Origin: Erodium maritimum
Lineage: Eukaryota; Streptophyta; Magnoliopsida; Geraniales; Geraniaceae
Reading direction: 5' to 3'
Assembly (NCBI GenBank): GCA_963921825.1
Contig: OY997589.1
Coordinates: 52,136,546 to 52,200,545 of the forward strand
DNA length: 64,000 bases
Positions within the stretch are counted from its first letter, which is position 1. The number at the start of each line of letters is the position of its first letter. The position numbers were made by a program, and so were the translations under genes. Of this stretch, positions 22,269 to 34,729 are shown in pieces. Under the pieces are notes generated by a model. It made no database searches, was not told where the DNA came from, and saw nothing but the letters and a program-made list of their open reading frames with translations.

Positions 22269-22555
22269 ACCATAGATAACATACTGACTATGGCATAATT
22301 AGTAGACAAAGCCGAAGACACCAACAACGACTCGAAGACACACGCACGATCAATACTTTCCTCAACCGACTCAACACTCGGACACGTTATGTAGACCCCA
22401 CACTACGATCGACGACCTCCTCCAAGACACGATTGACCACACAATACCAAACAAGATCACAAAGGATCGCAAAGCGGCTGCTCAGTAACCAATCTCTGTC
22501 TCTCGCCCCTTACCGATCATAGACGTGGTCAGGCGGTCGACCTGTCGCGCAACTT

Positions 22556-22704
22556 CCCCCGATCCCAGTCGGGGGGCTAACCCACAACCTCTCCGCTTCA
22601 CCCGATCCCAGTCGGGTGGTTAGCCACACCCGCGCGTCCTTCCCCCGATCCCAGTCGGGGAGCTAGCCCACAACCCCTCCGCTTCTCCCGATCCCAGTCG
22701 GGAG
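22556..22704 (-). repeat. Array of four covarying hairpins
   Basis: Four stems around GATCCCAGTC at 22556-22575, 22599-22618, 22643-22660 and 22685-22704. Counting outward from GA/TC, the fourth added pair is C-G, A-T, C-G and T-A in the four copies, with three constant C-G pairs inside it. The loop TCCCAG is constant. Paired changes argue that the stem, not the sequence, is kept. The order is the same in the other LTR (31043-31191). Confidence 0.8.
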
Positions 22705-24952
22705 GCTAGCTACACCACACAACCTCCACCAGTAACCAGTAACCAATCACAATCACAAACAAGTTCAAACAGACAGTAACGACACCGGTGACAACTCCAC
22801 AGGCACTCAATGCCAACAAAACACCGACAACCAAACACAGGTTCAACGACCCTACGGGCCCTCATGGTCACCCAAGACACCAACGACAAAGTACGGGTTC
22901 ATAACCCCACGGGCACTCACGGCCACTCAAAATACCGAAGCGACAACACGGGCTCTCATGGCCACCCAAGACTCAGCAATAATTAACACGGGCTCTCAAG
23001 GCCACCCAAACTCGACAACAAATAACACGGGCTCTCAAGGCCACCCAAACTCAACAATGAATAAAACGGGCTCTCAAGGCCACCCAAACTCAATCAACAA
23101 TTAACGCACAACAACCTCCGGGCATGGTCATATGCCTCTAGTAACACAGTTAACGCTAAGTTTTCTGCTCCTACGACACTACTAAGTGTCACATGCATTT
23201 CCAGTATTCGCTACATTCCCGCATCATGCATTTCTAACATTCAAATAAACCTATTCGACCCACGACACCCCGGTGTCACATGCAATTCTACTGTTAACTT
23301 TCCCTAGTCAAGGCCGAGATCCGGCTACTTTTCCCTACCTCGAAAGCAACTCCAGAAGCGCTCCACTAAACCCGAGATGAATCGCAGTCACTCGCCGAGC
23401 CTCCCTTTGCCTCGGTCCGCAGCACGATCTAAAAGAACACAGATTTAACTCACTTTAAACTAGTACGAACCGGTCGAAAATAAATAACTCAAAGCCCAAA
23501 ATAATAACGGTTCCGCCGTTAAGTTAACGGCTACGATTTGTCCATTTTAAACTTGACAGTTGTCATTTACACTCGAGCGGGATAAAAGTCGGGTTACGAC
23601 GGATCAGGTTCGAGCACCCGCGCACCGAACCCAGGTTTGATCTAAACCCAGTTTAAACCCCTTTTTAACTTAAAACCGTCGTTGAACTCCCTTGCTTTAA
23701 TTAATTCCGTCTTTGATTTTAAAACAAAACGGTTTCTTCCGTTCGTTTCCAAACTCGATATTTTGGTCCAGAACCCTTATAAAGTCGATTTGATTTCGCT
23801 TACCCCCTTTTCGATTTAACTTAACTCGAGTCTAACCTTAATAAACGACTTTCGTTTTTAAAACCCGTTTAACCTAAGCCGATATAGTTTTATCGATAAT
23901 TAAATTACGTCCAAACGGTACGGATTTAATCTTTAAACTAACACTGATTTCGTTTTACAAACAGTTTGAACCCAACCCATTCGTACTTAAATCTATTCAA
24001 AACATAAGAATAATTATATCGATAACTTATATTTTGTCGATCTTTACAAAATCAGATTTACACGATTACAACAATCCTTTAAACAACCAGATCTACATTT
24101 TTCTATTCCGTTCCCTTCCATTTCGGGAGCTCCGTTCCATCCCGACCAGATTTGAATGAACTCGAGAAAAGGGAAAGCGAAGAAGAAGAACGGTTCTGCT
24201 TGGTCCGGCCGACCACCGGCGCCGGTCGGCCGAGCTTCCACGGGCCGAGAACTAACCGTGAGGAAACGGTGGCGGCGGTGGACGGCGGTGCACGACGGCG
24301 TCGGCGCGGGTCCGGACGACTCGTCCCGTTCCGGATCTGGCGAGCTCGCCGGCGACGGAGCTCGGTTCGTGTCTCGGACGGGCAGATCGTTGACGGGAAG
24401 AGGGCAGCGGCGCGTTAGGGCTCGGACGGGACGGTGGTGGACGGCCTGTTCTTCGGTGGGGACGGGGACGACGGCGTGGGGAGCTCGGTGGCGGACGATG
24501 GCCGGAGCTGGTGAGGAAGACGAAGGAGAAGGATGAGGCAGCGAGCTCGGGGACGGGGTTGTGTGGCTGACCGGAGCGGTGACGGCGTCGGGACGGAGGA
24601 GAAGAGGACGGGACGGTGCACGGCGACGGAGGTGGCGGGCGGAACGATGGTGAACGGCGTCGGTTTCGCCGGAGAAGAAGAGATAGGAGAGAGAGGGAGT
24701 GAGGGTCGTGTAGAGAGAGAGAGGGTAGAGGGCGGCTGTGTTGTGAGGGTGAGTTAGGGTTTCTGAGGTAAGGGTGGGTTATATACCCAGGTCTGACCAG
24801 ATTGGGCCTCAGCTGGGCTGGGCTGGGCCTGCGCGCCTGGCCTGGTCCAGACCTGCTTTCCCTTTTTTTTTTTTTTTGCACTCTTTTCAAAAACTTACCC
24901 TAAGGTTTTCGTTTGCAAATTAATAACCTAACGAAACGGAGTGGGTTTTACA

Positions 24953-24987
24953 ATCTACCCCCCTAAAGGAATTTCGCCCACGAAATT
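24953..24987 (-). promoter_or_regulatory. Polypurine tract and adjacent hairpin, element 2
   Basis: In sense AATTTCG-TGGG-CGAAATT (24987-24970), then CCTTTAGGGGGGTAGAT abutting the 3' LTR. Compared with the other copies the tract has lost an A; the hairpin loop differs and the stem is the same. Confidence 0.87.
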
Positions 24988-25560
24988 TAAAACAGCGTAC
25001 CTCGGGAAACGAACAAGGCGGGATACTTCGCGCGAACCTCGTCCTCGCGCTCCCAAGTCTATTCAGCCCCGTGGTGCTTCCACTGCACTCGTACCAAGTG
25101 GATAATCTTGCCTCCCCGCAGAATCTGCTCCCGCGTGTCCATAATCCGAACCGGCTGCTCCTCATAGGAGACATCAACAGCCACCTCGATATCTGTCCAC
25201 TCGATGACGTGGGAGGGGTCTGCATTGCACTGCCGCAACTGAGACTCGTGGAAGACGTCATGATCTCTCCCAAGTTGCGGTGGCAACGCCAGATGATATG
25301 CCAATGTTCCCACTCTGCCCAAAATCTGGAACGGGCCAATGTACCTCGGAGCCAACTTGCCCCCGCTGCGCCTGAACCGCACCAGCCCTTTCCTCGGGCT
25401 CACCTTCAGGAACACGTGATCCCCGACTACAAACTCAAGGGGTCGACGTCGCCTGTCGGCATAACTCTTATGTCAGCTCTGCGCTGTCCTCAGCCGATCG
25501 CGAATCAGTGCGACTTTCTCCGTCGTCTCTCTTACAAGATCTGGCCCCAGCAGACTCTTG
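24987..25560 (-). pseudogene. Element 2 pol 3' end: GPF module and chromodomain
   Basis: Continuation of pol after the 1-bp deletion near 25561-25567. The frame shows [21 protein letters not shown], a TGA at 25473-25475, [19 protein letters not shown], the GPF module and a chromodomain (PVRIMDTREQIL to WKHHGAE), a TAG at 25059-25061 inside the chromodomain, then [16 protein letters not shown] and a natural-looking stop TAA at 24987-24989. That stop shows where the family's polyprotein normally ends. Confidence 0.85.
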
Positions 25561-28500
25561 TCCCCACCTCTGCCCAGCATACTGGTGACCGACACGGCCT
25601 CCCATACAACGCTTCGAAAGGTGCCATCCCGATACTGGTTTGGAAGCTGTTGTTGTAGGCGAACTCGGCCAACGGTAGGTGGGTCTCCCAAGATCCCCTG
25701 AAATCCAGCACACATGCTCGCATCATGTCCTCTAAGATCTGAATGGTACGCTCCGACTGACCGTCTGTCTGAGGATGATGCGCTGTACTGAGTAGCACCT
25801 CGGTCCCCAATGCCTTCTGCAAACTCGGCCAAAACCTGGACGTGAAGCGGGGATCCCTGTCAGACACTATCGACACCGGGACCCCGTGGAGACGCACTAT
25901 CTCCTGAACGTACAAACTGCTCAACTTGTCCACTGGGTCGGTCATCCTCATAGCCAGGAAGTGGGCCGACTTGGTCAACCGGTCGACTACCACCCACACT
26001 GCGTCGTTACCCTTCGGCGCTCTCGGTAGTCCACACACGAAGTCCATCGTAATGTGTTCCCACTTCCATTGAGCAATCGGTAGTGGCTGTAACAACCCCG
26101 CTGGACGCTGATGCTCGGCCTTCACCTGCTGACAGACGAGGCATCTCGACACGAATTCTGCGACTGCTCTCCTCATACCGCGCCACCAGTAGTGCCGTCT
26201 GAGGTCACGATACATCTTGGTGCCCCCCGGATGCACTGTGAGACGCGAATGGTGTGCCTCTCGTAACACGGCGTCTCTACAGTTAACCGGTACGAACAGC
26301 CCCCCGCGGTATCGTAGCCCCCAATCAGTGCTGTCCTGCCAGCCCACTACCTCGTCACCCCTGACGACTCTCTCGCGTATATCTGATGCTTCGACGTCCT
26401 CTGTCTGCGCCTCCAGCACTTGGGCAAGCAGTGAGGGCTGAGCCACTAGTGAGCACATGGCAACACCGCCAGTAACCTCCTCTAGCTCAAGCCCGAATGT
26501 GCTCAGCTCCCCCATCATGCCCCACTCTCGGACAGATATGCTGGCAAGGCTCGGAGTCGACTTCCTACTCAAGGCGTCGGCGACAACGTTCGCCTTGCCT
26601 GGGTGGTAGTGTAGCTCGAAATCGTACTCCTCGAGTAGTTCCATCCACCGTCGCTGACGCATGTTCAGGTCTCGCTGGGAAAATATGTACTTGAGGCTCT
26701 TGTGATACGAGAACACCTGAAACCCCTCGCCGTACAGATAATATCGCCAGCTCTTCAGCGCAAACACGACTGCTGCTAGCTCTAAGTCGTGGGTAGGATA
26801 GTTGCGCTCGTGTATCTTCAACTGCCTGGAGCCATAAGCCACAACTCTGCCCGACTGCATCAGCACGCAGCCCAGTCCCTCTCCGCACGCATCGCAGTAA
26901 ACATCATAACCAATCCCTCGCTCGGGCACCACTAACACTGGAGCTGTAGTCAATCGAGTCTTCAACTCCGCGAACGCACGCTCACAGTCATCTATCCACA
27001 CGAACCCAACACCCTTGCGCGTCAACAGAGTCATCGGTGCGGCTAGTCGTGCAAAATCCTGGACAAATCGCCTATAGTAGCCTGCCAATCCCAGAAAGCT
27101 GCGGATCTCGAAAACACTCGTGGGCCGTGCCCACTTCGAGACCGCGTCGATCTTCGACGGATCGACCAGGATACCGTCACGGGATACGATGTGGCCGAGG
27201 AACCTCACCTCAGAAAGCCAGAACTCGCACTTCTCTCGGTTGGCATATAGCTGATGCTTGCGCAGTAGTGTCAGAACAGCCCTCAGATGTGCCTTATGCA
27301 CCGCCTCGTTCTGTGAATATATCAAGATGTCGTCCACGAAGACCACCACAAACTGATCTAGGTACGGCCGGAATATGCTGTTCATCAGGTCCATGAACGC
27401 TGCTGGCGCGTTCGTCAGCCCGAATGGCATCACCAGGAACTCGTAGTGCCCATAGCGTGTCCGGAATGCAGTCTTTGCGACGTCCCCCTCACGGACTCGC
27501 AACTGATAATAACCGGATCGCAGATCGATCTTCGAGAAGTGAGTCGCCCCTCTCAGCTGGTCGAACAAGTCGTCGATCCTCAGCATCGGGTACCGGTTCT
27601 TCACCGTAACCCGGTTCAGCTTCCGGTAATCTATACACATCCGTAGCTCTCCACTCTTCTTCTTCACGAAGAGTGCTGGTGCTCCCCACGGCGATGCACT
27701 CGGACGGATAAACCCCTTCTGCTGAAGCTCCTTCAGCTGACGCTTCAGCTCAGTCAACTCTGCCGGCGCAAACCTGTAAGGCGCCATCGATATCGCCGAC
27801 GTTCCCGGCACTAGGTCAATCCCGAACTCCACCTCACGAACCGGTGGCAACCCGCTCAACTCCTCAGGGAAGACCTCGGGAAACTCGCATACCACTCTCG
27901 GTAACTCTCGGCTCTGCACAGCCGGTACTTCCTCCTCTGCGGACAACGCCGACAGGAGGACCCCACTCTTACTTCCCAGCACGCACGTCACCTTCGTACC
28001 GCCCACTGTTACTGTCACTCGTCGTCTGTAGCAATCGATGTTGGCTCGGTACCTCGACAGCCAATCCATACCCAAGATCACATCAAAGGTAGTCATCCCC
28101 AACACGAGAAGATCCCCAGGGCAAGGACAGTCTGCGACTCTAATCTCGCAGGCACGACATACTCTAGTCAACGATGCACCACCCCCAACTGGGGTGTCCA
28201 GGCATAGAGGTGGGCTCAACGGCTCTAAGCTCAACCCCAACCTCTCGGCACAACCCGAGGAAATAAAAGAGTGCGACGCCCCGGTATCAAACAAGAATAA
28301 AGCCCATAAGTGATACAAAAAACACGTACCCTGGATGGTCTCGCGGTACGTGCTAGGTCCTGGGGCTCTGGAGTTGGTGACTGCATAGACTCTCCCCTGC
28401 GAGGCCTGCTGCCTCTGACCCGGCGCGCTGGCCGCTGAATACCCGTGACTCTGCTGCTGTCTCGGAATCGGTGCGCTCGTAGAAGGCTGTGACGGTCTGG

Positions 28501-29800
28501 ACTGCTGACCCTGACGAGGACGTCCCCTGGGCGACTGTACGGTCCGCGACTGCTGCGGTCGCTGCGCTGATGTTGCCCTCGACGGCTCACGGCACCATGC
28601 AATGGTGTACCCAACCTGGCCGCATCGAAAACAGCCGATCTCGTTGGCTCTCGACTCTGTGCCCTGGCTGGTCCGGCTGGTCGCTGGCAACGCCGTAGGC
28701 CCTCCTTCCATCGGGCACTCGCGACGGAAGTGGCCTCGCTGCCCGCAAGTAAAGCACGCCGGCGCCCTCTCTTGTGCGACTGGCCCAACTTCTGCCACTG
28801 AACTCCGCTGTCTCGATCCACTCTGATGAGGCGGTGGTCGGAAGGATCCTGCGGTCCTTTGCCTCCGCGAGTCTCGTGAGTCTGACGGCCCTGTCCAAAT
28901 GATCGGCCGAGGTCGGACCTCACGGCCCCTGGCTGCATCCCGGATGCCCTGCTCCACTGTAGCCGCGGTGTCCACTAGATCGGTATACTTCCGTATCCTC
29001 AAGGCGAGAACTTGGTTCCGGATGCCCAGCCTTAGTCCGTCCTGGAACCGCAGGCAACGGTTCGTCTCGTTCGTCACCATCTCAGGCGCGAATCTGGCCA
29101 AGGCTGTGAACCTGGCCTCGTACTGTGCCACTGTCATCTCTCCCTGCTCCAGGTATAAGAACTGCCGATGTCGCTCAAGTCGAGCCGACTCGGGAAAGTA
29201 CTGTGCCATGAATACCTCCTGGAATACGCTGTAGTCGTATCCGACTGTGTCCTTCACCCGCCCCCACCAGTGGTAGGCGCTGTCTCTCAGCTGATGGGCC
29301 GCGAAGGACACTCTCCGACGGCCATCCTCGACACCCAAAGTGTCCAGGTCTCGTGTGACCTGCTCTATCCATCGCTCGCCTAGGTCGGGATTTGGCTCCC
29401 CGACAAAAACAGGTATCCCGAGCTTCAGGAAATCGAGTAGCGCTCGGGAGGTAAGATCCTCTGTCTGAGCGGCCCTCATCGGGACTGCGGCTGCCTCTGG
29501 TGCTGGCGAAGCCGACTCTCGGCTGGCGATGACCGCCACCAAACTCTGAACGGTTCTGGTAAGCTCATCCAGGGCAGTCATCACTGGAGGGTCCGCGACT
29601 GGCGGAACACTGGGGATACCTGCAGATGGCCCCGCATCACTTCTCCCGTCTTCTCCGACGGGAGTGCCCTGTGCCTCCGCGTAGTCGGCGGGCTCGACGG
29701 CTGGCACCCTCCCTGGTGCCCCTGCTGACCGCCCCCGACGGCCTCGCGTGGGTGCCTGACCCCGCGTTCCTGATACTCGTCCGCGCCTTCCGCGAGCCAT
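25532..29800 (-). pseudogene. gag-pol: Element 2 gag-pol polyprotein, frameshifted near its end
   Basis: A frame of more than 1400 codons from ATG 29800-29798 (MARGRRGRV); an in-frame Met 17 codons upstream (29851) is an alternative. Counted from the upstream Met: capsid about 130-300; zinc knuckles [14 protein letters not shown] (366) and [14 protein letters not shown] (407, the His replaced by Tyr); protease [10 protein letters not shown] (about 520); [11 protein letters not shown] (about 838); RNase H, where FSDHKS of element 1 reads FSYHKS (codon 26705-26707), a lost catalytic Asp; then the integrase HHCC site and catalytic core with SDRDPRF and QSERTIQ. A one-base deletion near 25561-25567 shifts the frame just after WAEVG, cutting off the chromodomain. 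Confidence 0.9.
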
Positions 29801-30466
29801 GAACAGTATCCTCTGCACGGATACACGCAAACGTTCAGTTTGCGAACTCAAATAAAGGCGACAAGTTCAAAAACGCTAACGCTCACACGGTCTAAGTTTA
29901 CTCTATCGCGTATGTCACTAAAGCGCCACACCGCTCAAGCTAAACACACCTTATATATAGTATTAGTATACGAGACCACACCGACATATACCACACAAGT
30001 GACGACAAACCAACCAGAGTCGAACCTTGCCCACCGGGCCAACCAAAATCAAACATACGCCCACAGGGCCAATCGAGTTCAAGACATGCCAAAGGGCCAA
30101 CAACCTTAAACCTTTTTCCACTTCATTAAAAATCCTCATTTCTTGGCATCAGGTGGTTACAACCCCGTCCAGGCGTCCCCGAACTACGTTGTGGCCACTT
30201 GATACCAACACCGTCACGCTCGACCACAGGAGCGCTCCTGAGTCGAGTCGCGACAGTTTAAAAACGTTTCACGCAGCAACACACAAACATTGTGCCAGTA
30301 GCCCCGTACTGAACAAGCACAAAACAAAACAGGACTCAAATCCTAACGGGTCTACACCCGAGTTCCGACTTGCGTACCCAACGCAGGACGGGACTCTACC
30401 GACTCGACTCTCCCACCTAATTGACGTGTAGTCCCAGGTGTGAAACCTCGCGCTCTGATACCAAGC
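29801..30466 (-). other. Element 2 untranslated leader
   Basis: About 670 bases between gag and the 5' LTR with primer site at 30452-30463, an imperfect post-primer hairpin (GAGGTTTCACACCT), and three GCCC/GGGCCAA motifs at about 30028-30105, as in element 1. No coding sequence is supported except the in-frame extension upstream of MARG. Confidence 0.65.
30452..30463 (-). promoter_or_regulatory. Primer binding site of element 2
   Basis: In sense TGGTATCAGAGC, three bases from the LTR. Confidence 0.93.
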
Positions 30467-30737
30467 TGTCACGCCCCAATTTCAGCGAACCGAAACTAGG
30501 GACGCGAACGTTCAAAAAGTTACAAAACTGAAACCTGTTTTCGATAAATCACCTAAAAAGTCAGTTTAGTTCCACAAAAGAATAATATTTACATCTCAAA
30601 ATAAAAGTCCCACACTTGGACAAAACGAGATACACGTCTCTAGACTCAAACACCCAGCAACCCGCTTCAGGCTCTTCAAGCTTCAGAAGCTCACCTAGTC
30701 CGGACTACGAACGGTACCTGTAGGAAAAGCAGCTAGG

Positions 30738-30755
30738 GGTGAGCGTTCGCTCACC
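30738..30755 (-). promoter_or_regulatory. Invariant LTR hairpin, element 2 5' LTR
   Basis: Unchanged relative to the 3' LTR copy despite about 50 differences elsewhere. Confidence 0.75.
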
Positions 30756-31042
30756 ACCACAGATAACATACTGACTATGGCATAATTAGTAGACAAAGTC
30801 GAAGACACCAACAACGACTCGAAGACACACGCATGATCAATACTTTCCTCAACCGACTCAACACTCGGACACGTTATGTAGACCCCACACTACGATCGAC
30901 GACCTCCTCCAAGACACGATTGACTACACAATACCAAACAAGATCACAAAGGATCGCAAAGCGGCTGCTCAATAACCAATCTCTGTCTCTCGCCCCTTAC
31001 CGATCATAGACGTGGTCAGGCGGTCGACCTGTCGCGCAACTT

Positions 31043-31191
31043 CCCCCGATCCCAGTCGGGGGGCTAACCCACAACCTCTCCGCTTCACCCGATCCCAGTC
31101 GGGTGGTTAGCCACACCCGCGCGTCCTTCCCCCGATCCCAGTCGGGGAGCTAGCCCACAACCCCTCCGCTTCTCCCGATCCCAGTCGGGAG
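31043..31191 (-). repeat. Array of four covarying hairpins (5' LTR)
   Basis: Same four CCCGA/TCGGG stems, in the same order, as at 22556-22704. I see no differences between the two LTRs inside the stems. Confidence 0.8.
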
Positions 31192-33265
31192 GCTAGCTAC
31201 ACCACACAACCTCCACCAGTAACCAGTAACCAATCACAATCACAAACAAGTTCAAACAGACAGTAACGACACCGGTGACAACTCCACAGGCACTCAAGGA
31301 CAACAAAACACCGACAACCAAACACAGGTTCAACGACCCTACGGGCCCTCATGGTCACCCAAGACACCAACGACAAAGTACGGGTTCATAACCCCACGGG
31401 CACTCACGGCCACTCAAAATACCGAAGCGACAACACGGGCTCTCATGGCCACCCAAGACTCAACAATAAATAACACGGGCTCTCAAGGCCACCCAAACTC
31501 GACAACAAATAACACGGGCTCTCAAGGCCACCCAAACTTAACAATGAATAAAACGGGCTCTCAAGGCCACCCAAACTCAATCAACAATTAACGCACAACA
31601 ACCTCCGGGCATGGTCATATGCCTCCAGTAACACAGTTAACGCTAAGTTTTCTGCTCCTACGACACTACTAAGTGTCACATGCATTTCCAGTATTCGCTA
31701 CATTCCCGCATCATGCATTTCTAACATTCAAATAAACCTATTCGACCCACGACACCCCGGTGTCACATGCAATTCTACTGTTAACTTTCCCTAGTCAGGG
31801 CCGAGATCCGGCTACTTTTCCCTACCTCGAAAGCAACTCCAGAAGCACTCCACTAAACCCGAGATGAATCGCAGTCACTCGCCGAGCCTCCCTTTGCCTC
31901 GGTCCGCAGCACGATCTAAAAGAACAGAGATTTAACTCACTTTAAACTAGTACGAACTGGTCGAAAATAAATAACTCAAAGCCCAAAATAATAACGGTTC
32001 CGCCGTTAAGTTAACGGCTACGATTTGTCCATTTTAAACTTGACAGTTGTCGTTTACACTCGAGCGGGGTAAAAGTCGGGTTACGACGTATCGGGTTCGA
32101 GCACCCGCGCACCGAACCCAGGTTTGATCTAAACCCAGTTTAAACCCCTTTTTAACTTAAAACCGTCGTTGAACTCCCTTGCTTTAATTAATTCCGTCTT
32201 TGATTTTAAAACAAAACGGTTTCTTCCGTTCGTTTCCAAACTCGATATTTTGGTCCAGAACCCTTATAAAGTCGATTTGATTTCGCTTCCCCCCTTTTTG
32301 ATTTAACTTAACTCGAGTCTAACCTTAATAAACGACTTTCGTTTTTAAAACCCGTTTAACCTAAGCCGATATAGTTTTATCGATAATTAAATTACGTCCA
32401 AACGGTACGGATTTAATCTTTAAACTAACACTGATTTCGTTTTACAAACAGTTTGAACCCAACCCATTCGTACTTCAATCTATTCAAAACATAAGAATAA
32501 TTATATCGATAACTTATATTTTGTCGATCTTTACAAAATCAGATTTACACGATTACAACAATCCTTTAAACAACCAGATCTACGTTTTTCTATTCCGTTC
32601 CCTTCCATTTCGGGAGCTCCGTTCCATCCCGACCAGATTTGAACGAACTCGAGAAAAGGGAAAGCGAAGAAGAAGAACGGTTCTGCTTGGTCCGGCCGAC
32701 CACCAGCGCCGGTCGGCCGAGCTTCCACGGGCCGAGAACTAACCGTGAGGAAACGGTGGCGGCGGTGGACGGCGGTGCACGGCGACGTCGGCGCGGGTCC
32801 GGACGACTCGTCCCGTTCCAGATCTGGCGAGCTCGCCGGCGACGGAGCTCGGTTCGTGTCTCGGACGGGCAGATCGTTGACGAGAAGATGGCGGCGGCGC
32901 GTTAGGGCTCGGGCGGGACGGTGGTGGACGGCCTGTTCTTCGGCGGGGACGGGGACGACGGCGTGGGGAGCTCGGTGGCGGACGGTGGCCGGAGCTGGTG
33001 AGGAAGACGAAGGAGAAGGATGAGGCAGCGAGCTCGGGAACGGGGTTGGGTTACTGACCGGAGCGGTGACGGCGTCGGGACGGAGGAGAAGAGGACGGGA
33101 CGGTGCACGGCGACGGAGGTGGCGGCCGGAACGATGGTGAACGACGTCGGTTTCGCCGGAGAAGAAGAGAGAGGAGATAGAGGGAGTGAGGGTCGGGTAG
33201 AGAGAGAGAGGGTAGAGGGCGGCTGTGTTGTGAGGGTGAGTTAGGGTTTCTGAGGTAAGGGTGGG

Positions 33266-33272
33266 TTATATA
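33266..33272 (-). promoter_or_regulatory. TATA box of the element 2 5' LTR
   Basis: TATATAA in sense, about 170 bp into the LTR, followed by a CT/GA-rich stretch. If used, U3 is short and more than 2.7 kb of LTR would be transcribed as leader. Confidence 0.55.
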
Positions 33273-33438
33273 CCCAGGTCTGTCCAGATTGGGCCTCAGC
33301 TGGGCTGGGCTGGGCCTGCGCGCCTGGCCTGGTCCAGACCTGCTTTCCCTTTTTTTTTTTTTTGCTCTCGTTTCAAAAACTTACCCTAAGGTTTTCGTTT
33401 GCAAATTAATACCCTAACGAAACAGATCAGGTTTTACA

Positions 33439-34729
33439 GATATGCCTATTAAAGTTCCCCACCAACCGTGTAAAAACTCAATTCGAGACCATTTGGGCTT
33501 AAAACAAAATACCCTCTCATCTAGACATACACCATAATGTTTAAGAAGTCAATAGTAGTAAAAAATTGTTATTTTTGTCCATTAAAGGACTCATATGGGC
33601 TTCTAAGTTGTGTATACAAATAGATATTCCTATTAAAGTACCCCAACTACTGTGGGAACCCAATCCGAGACAATTTGGACTCCAAACAAGTTTTTCTCTA
33701 ATCTAGACATACTATAGTGTTTAAGAAATAAATAGGAGTAACAAATTGTTCTTTTTGTCGCTCAAAGAACTCATATGGGCCTCTAGTTGTTTATACACAT
33801 AGATATGCCTATTAAAGTACTCCCACAAACCTTGGGAACCCAAATCCGAGACCGTTTGTGATTGAAACAATATAGTCTTTCATCTAGACATATTGTAATA
33901 TATAGGAAACCAGCAGTAACAAAATGTTCTTTTTGTTCCTCAAGGGACTCCTATGGGCCTCTAGTTGTGTATAGGCATTGATATGCCTAATAAAGTACCC
34001 AACGAATCGTGGAAAAACTCAATTCGAGACCATTTGGGCTTAAAACAAAATACCCTCTCATCTAGACATACACCATAATGTTTAAGAAATCAATAGGAGT
34101 AACAAATTGTTCTTTTTGTCCACTAAAGGACTCATATGGCTTCTAGTTGTGTATACAAATAGATATTCCTATTAAAGTACCCAACTACTGTGGGAACCCA
34201 ATCCGAGACTGTTTGGTCTAAAAACAAGTTTTTCTCTCATCTAGACATACTATAGTATGTAAGAAATAAATAGGAGTAACAAATTGTTCTTTTTGTCCCT
34301 CAAAGGACTCATATGGGCCTCTAGTTGTTTATACACATAGATATGCCTATTAAAGTACTTCCACAAACCTTGGGAACCCAAATCCAAGACCGTTTGTGAT
34401 TGAAACAATATAGTCTTTCATCTAGACATATTGTAATATGTAAGAAACCAAGAGTAATAAAATGTTCTTTTTGTTCCTCAAGGGACTCCTATGGGCCTCT
34501 AGTTGTGTATAGGCATTGATATGACTATTAAAGTTCCCCACCAACGGTGGAAAAACTCAATTCGAGACCATTTGGGCTTCAAACGAAATAGCCTCTCATC
34601 TAGACATACACTATAATATTTAAGAAGTCAATAGGAGTAACAAATTGTTCTTTTTGTCCATTAAAGGACTCATATGGGCTTCTAGTTGTGTATACAAATA
34701 GATATTCCTAATAAAGTACCCAACTAATT
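33439..34729. repeat. Satellite array, about seven monomers
   Basis: Continues the A monomer interrupted by element 2, starting with the duplicated GATAT at 33439-33443, then B and C monomers and a second A variant with CTAATAAAGTACCCAACGAATCG. It ends inside a B monomer at CCCAACTA, where it joins the truncated LTR of element 3. Monomer variants here match those of the 42-44 kb array. Confidence 0.92.

Larger units (their letters stand above)
21980..24952 (-). repeat. Element 2, 3' LTR
   Basis: 2973 bp. In sense: a TATA-like TATATAA about 170 bp in, a GA/CT-rich then GC-rich segment, a long AT-rich stretch, GGCTCTCA/GGCCACCC repeats (about 22850-23095), four CCCGA/TCGGG hairpins, and the conserved block. 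The terminus TGTCACGCACC has one change from the partner LTR. Confidence 0.95.
30718..32743 (-). other. Putative leader intron inside the element 2 5' LTR
   Basis: In sense CTCACG/GTTAGT (GT at 32743-32742) to TTTTCCTACAG/GTAC (AG ends 30718), about 2.03 kb. Upstream of the acceptor lies TACTAAT, a strong branch-point match, with the invariant hairpin between. The donor is weaker than in element 4. The downstream exon would run into the primer site and gag. Inference only. Confidence 0.35.
21980..33438 (-). mobile_element. Gypsy element 2: Tekay/Del-type chromovirus, full length, decayed
   Basis: An 11.46-kb Ty3/gypsy element on the minus strand with LTRs of 2973 bp (21980-24952) and 2972 bp (30467-33438), primer site, polypurine tract and target duplicates GATAT. 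Its coding region is very close to that of element 1, but its LTRs belong to another family: they lack the 48-bp array and carry CCCGA/TCGGG hairpins instead. By eye the LTRs differ at about 50 positions, so this copy is older than element 1. One frameshift and two nonsense codons affect the 3' part of pol. Confidence 0.95.
30467..33438 (-). repeat. Element 2, 5' LTR
   Basis: 2972 bp, the promoter-side copy. It contains TATATAA at 33266-33272, the invariant hairpin at 30738-30755 and the hairpin array at 31043-31191. Outside structured blocks it differs from the 3' LTR at scattered sites, mostly transitions. Confidence 0.95.

Noticed and set aside
22556-22704. CRISPR-like look of regularly spaced short palindromic repeats
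   Set aside because: Plant retrotransposon LTR context, irregular spacing, no cas genes and related spacer sequence. Not a CRISPR array.
24252-24890. Long Pro/Ser/Arg-rich open frames in LTRs (also 39144-39479)
   Set aside because: Low-complexity GC- and CT-rich LTR sequence with open frames on both strands; no domain is recognisable and the frames are not kept between LTR copies.
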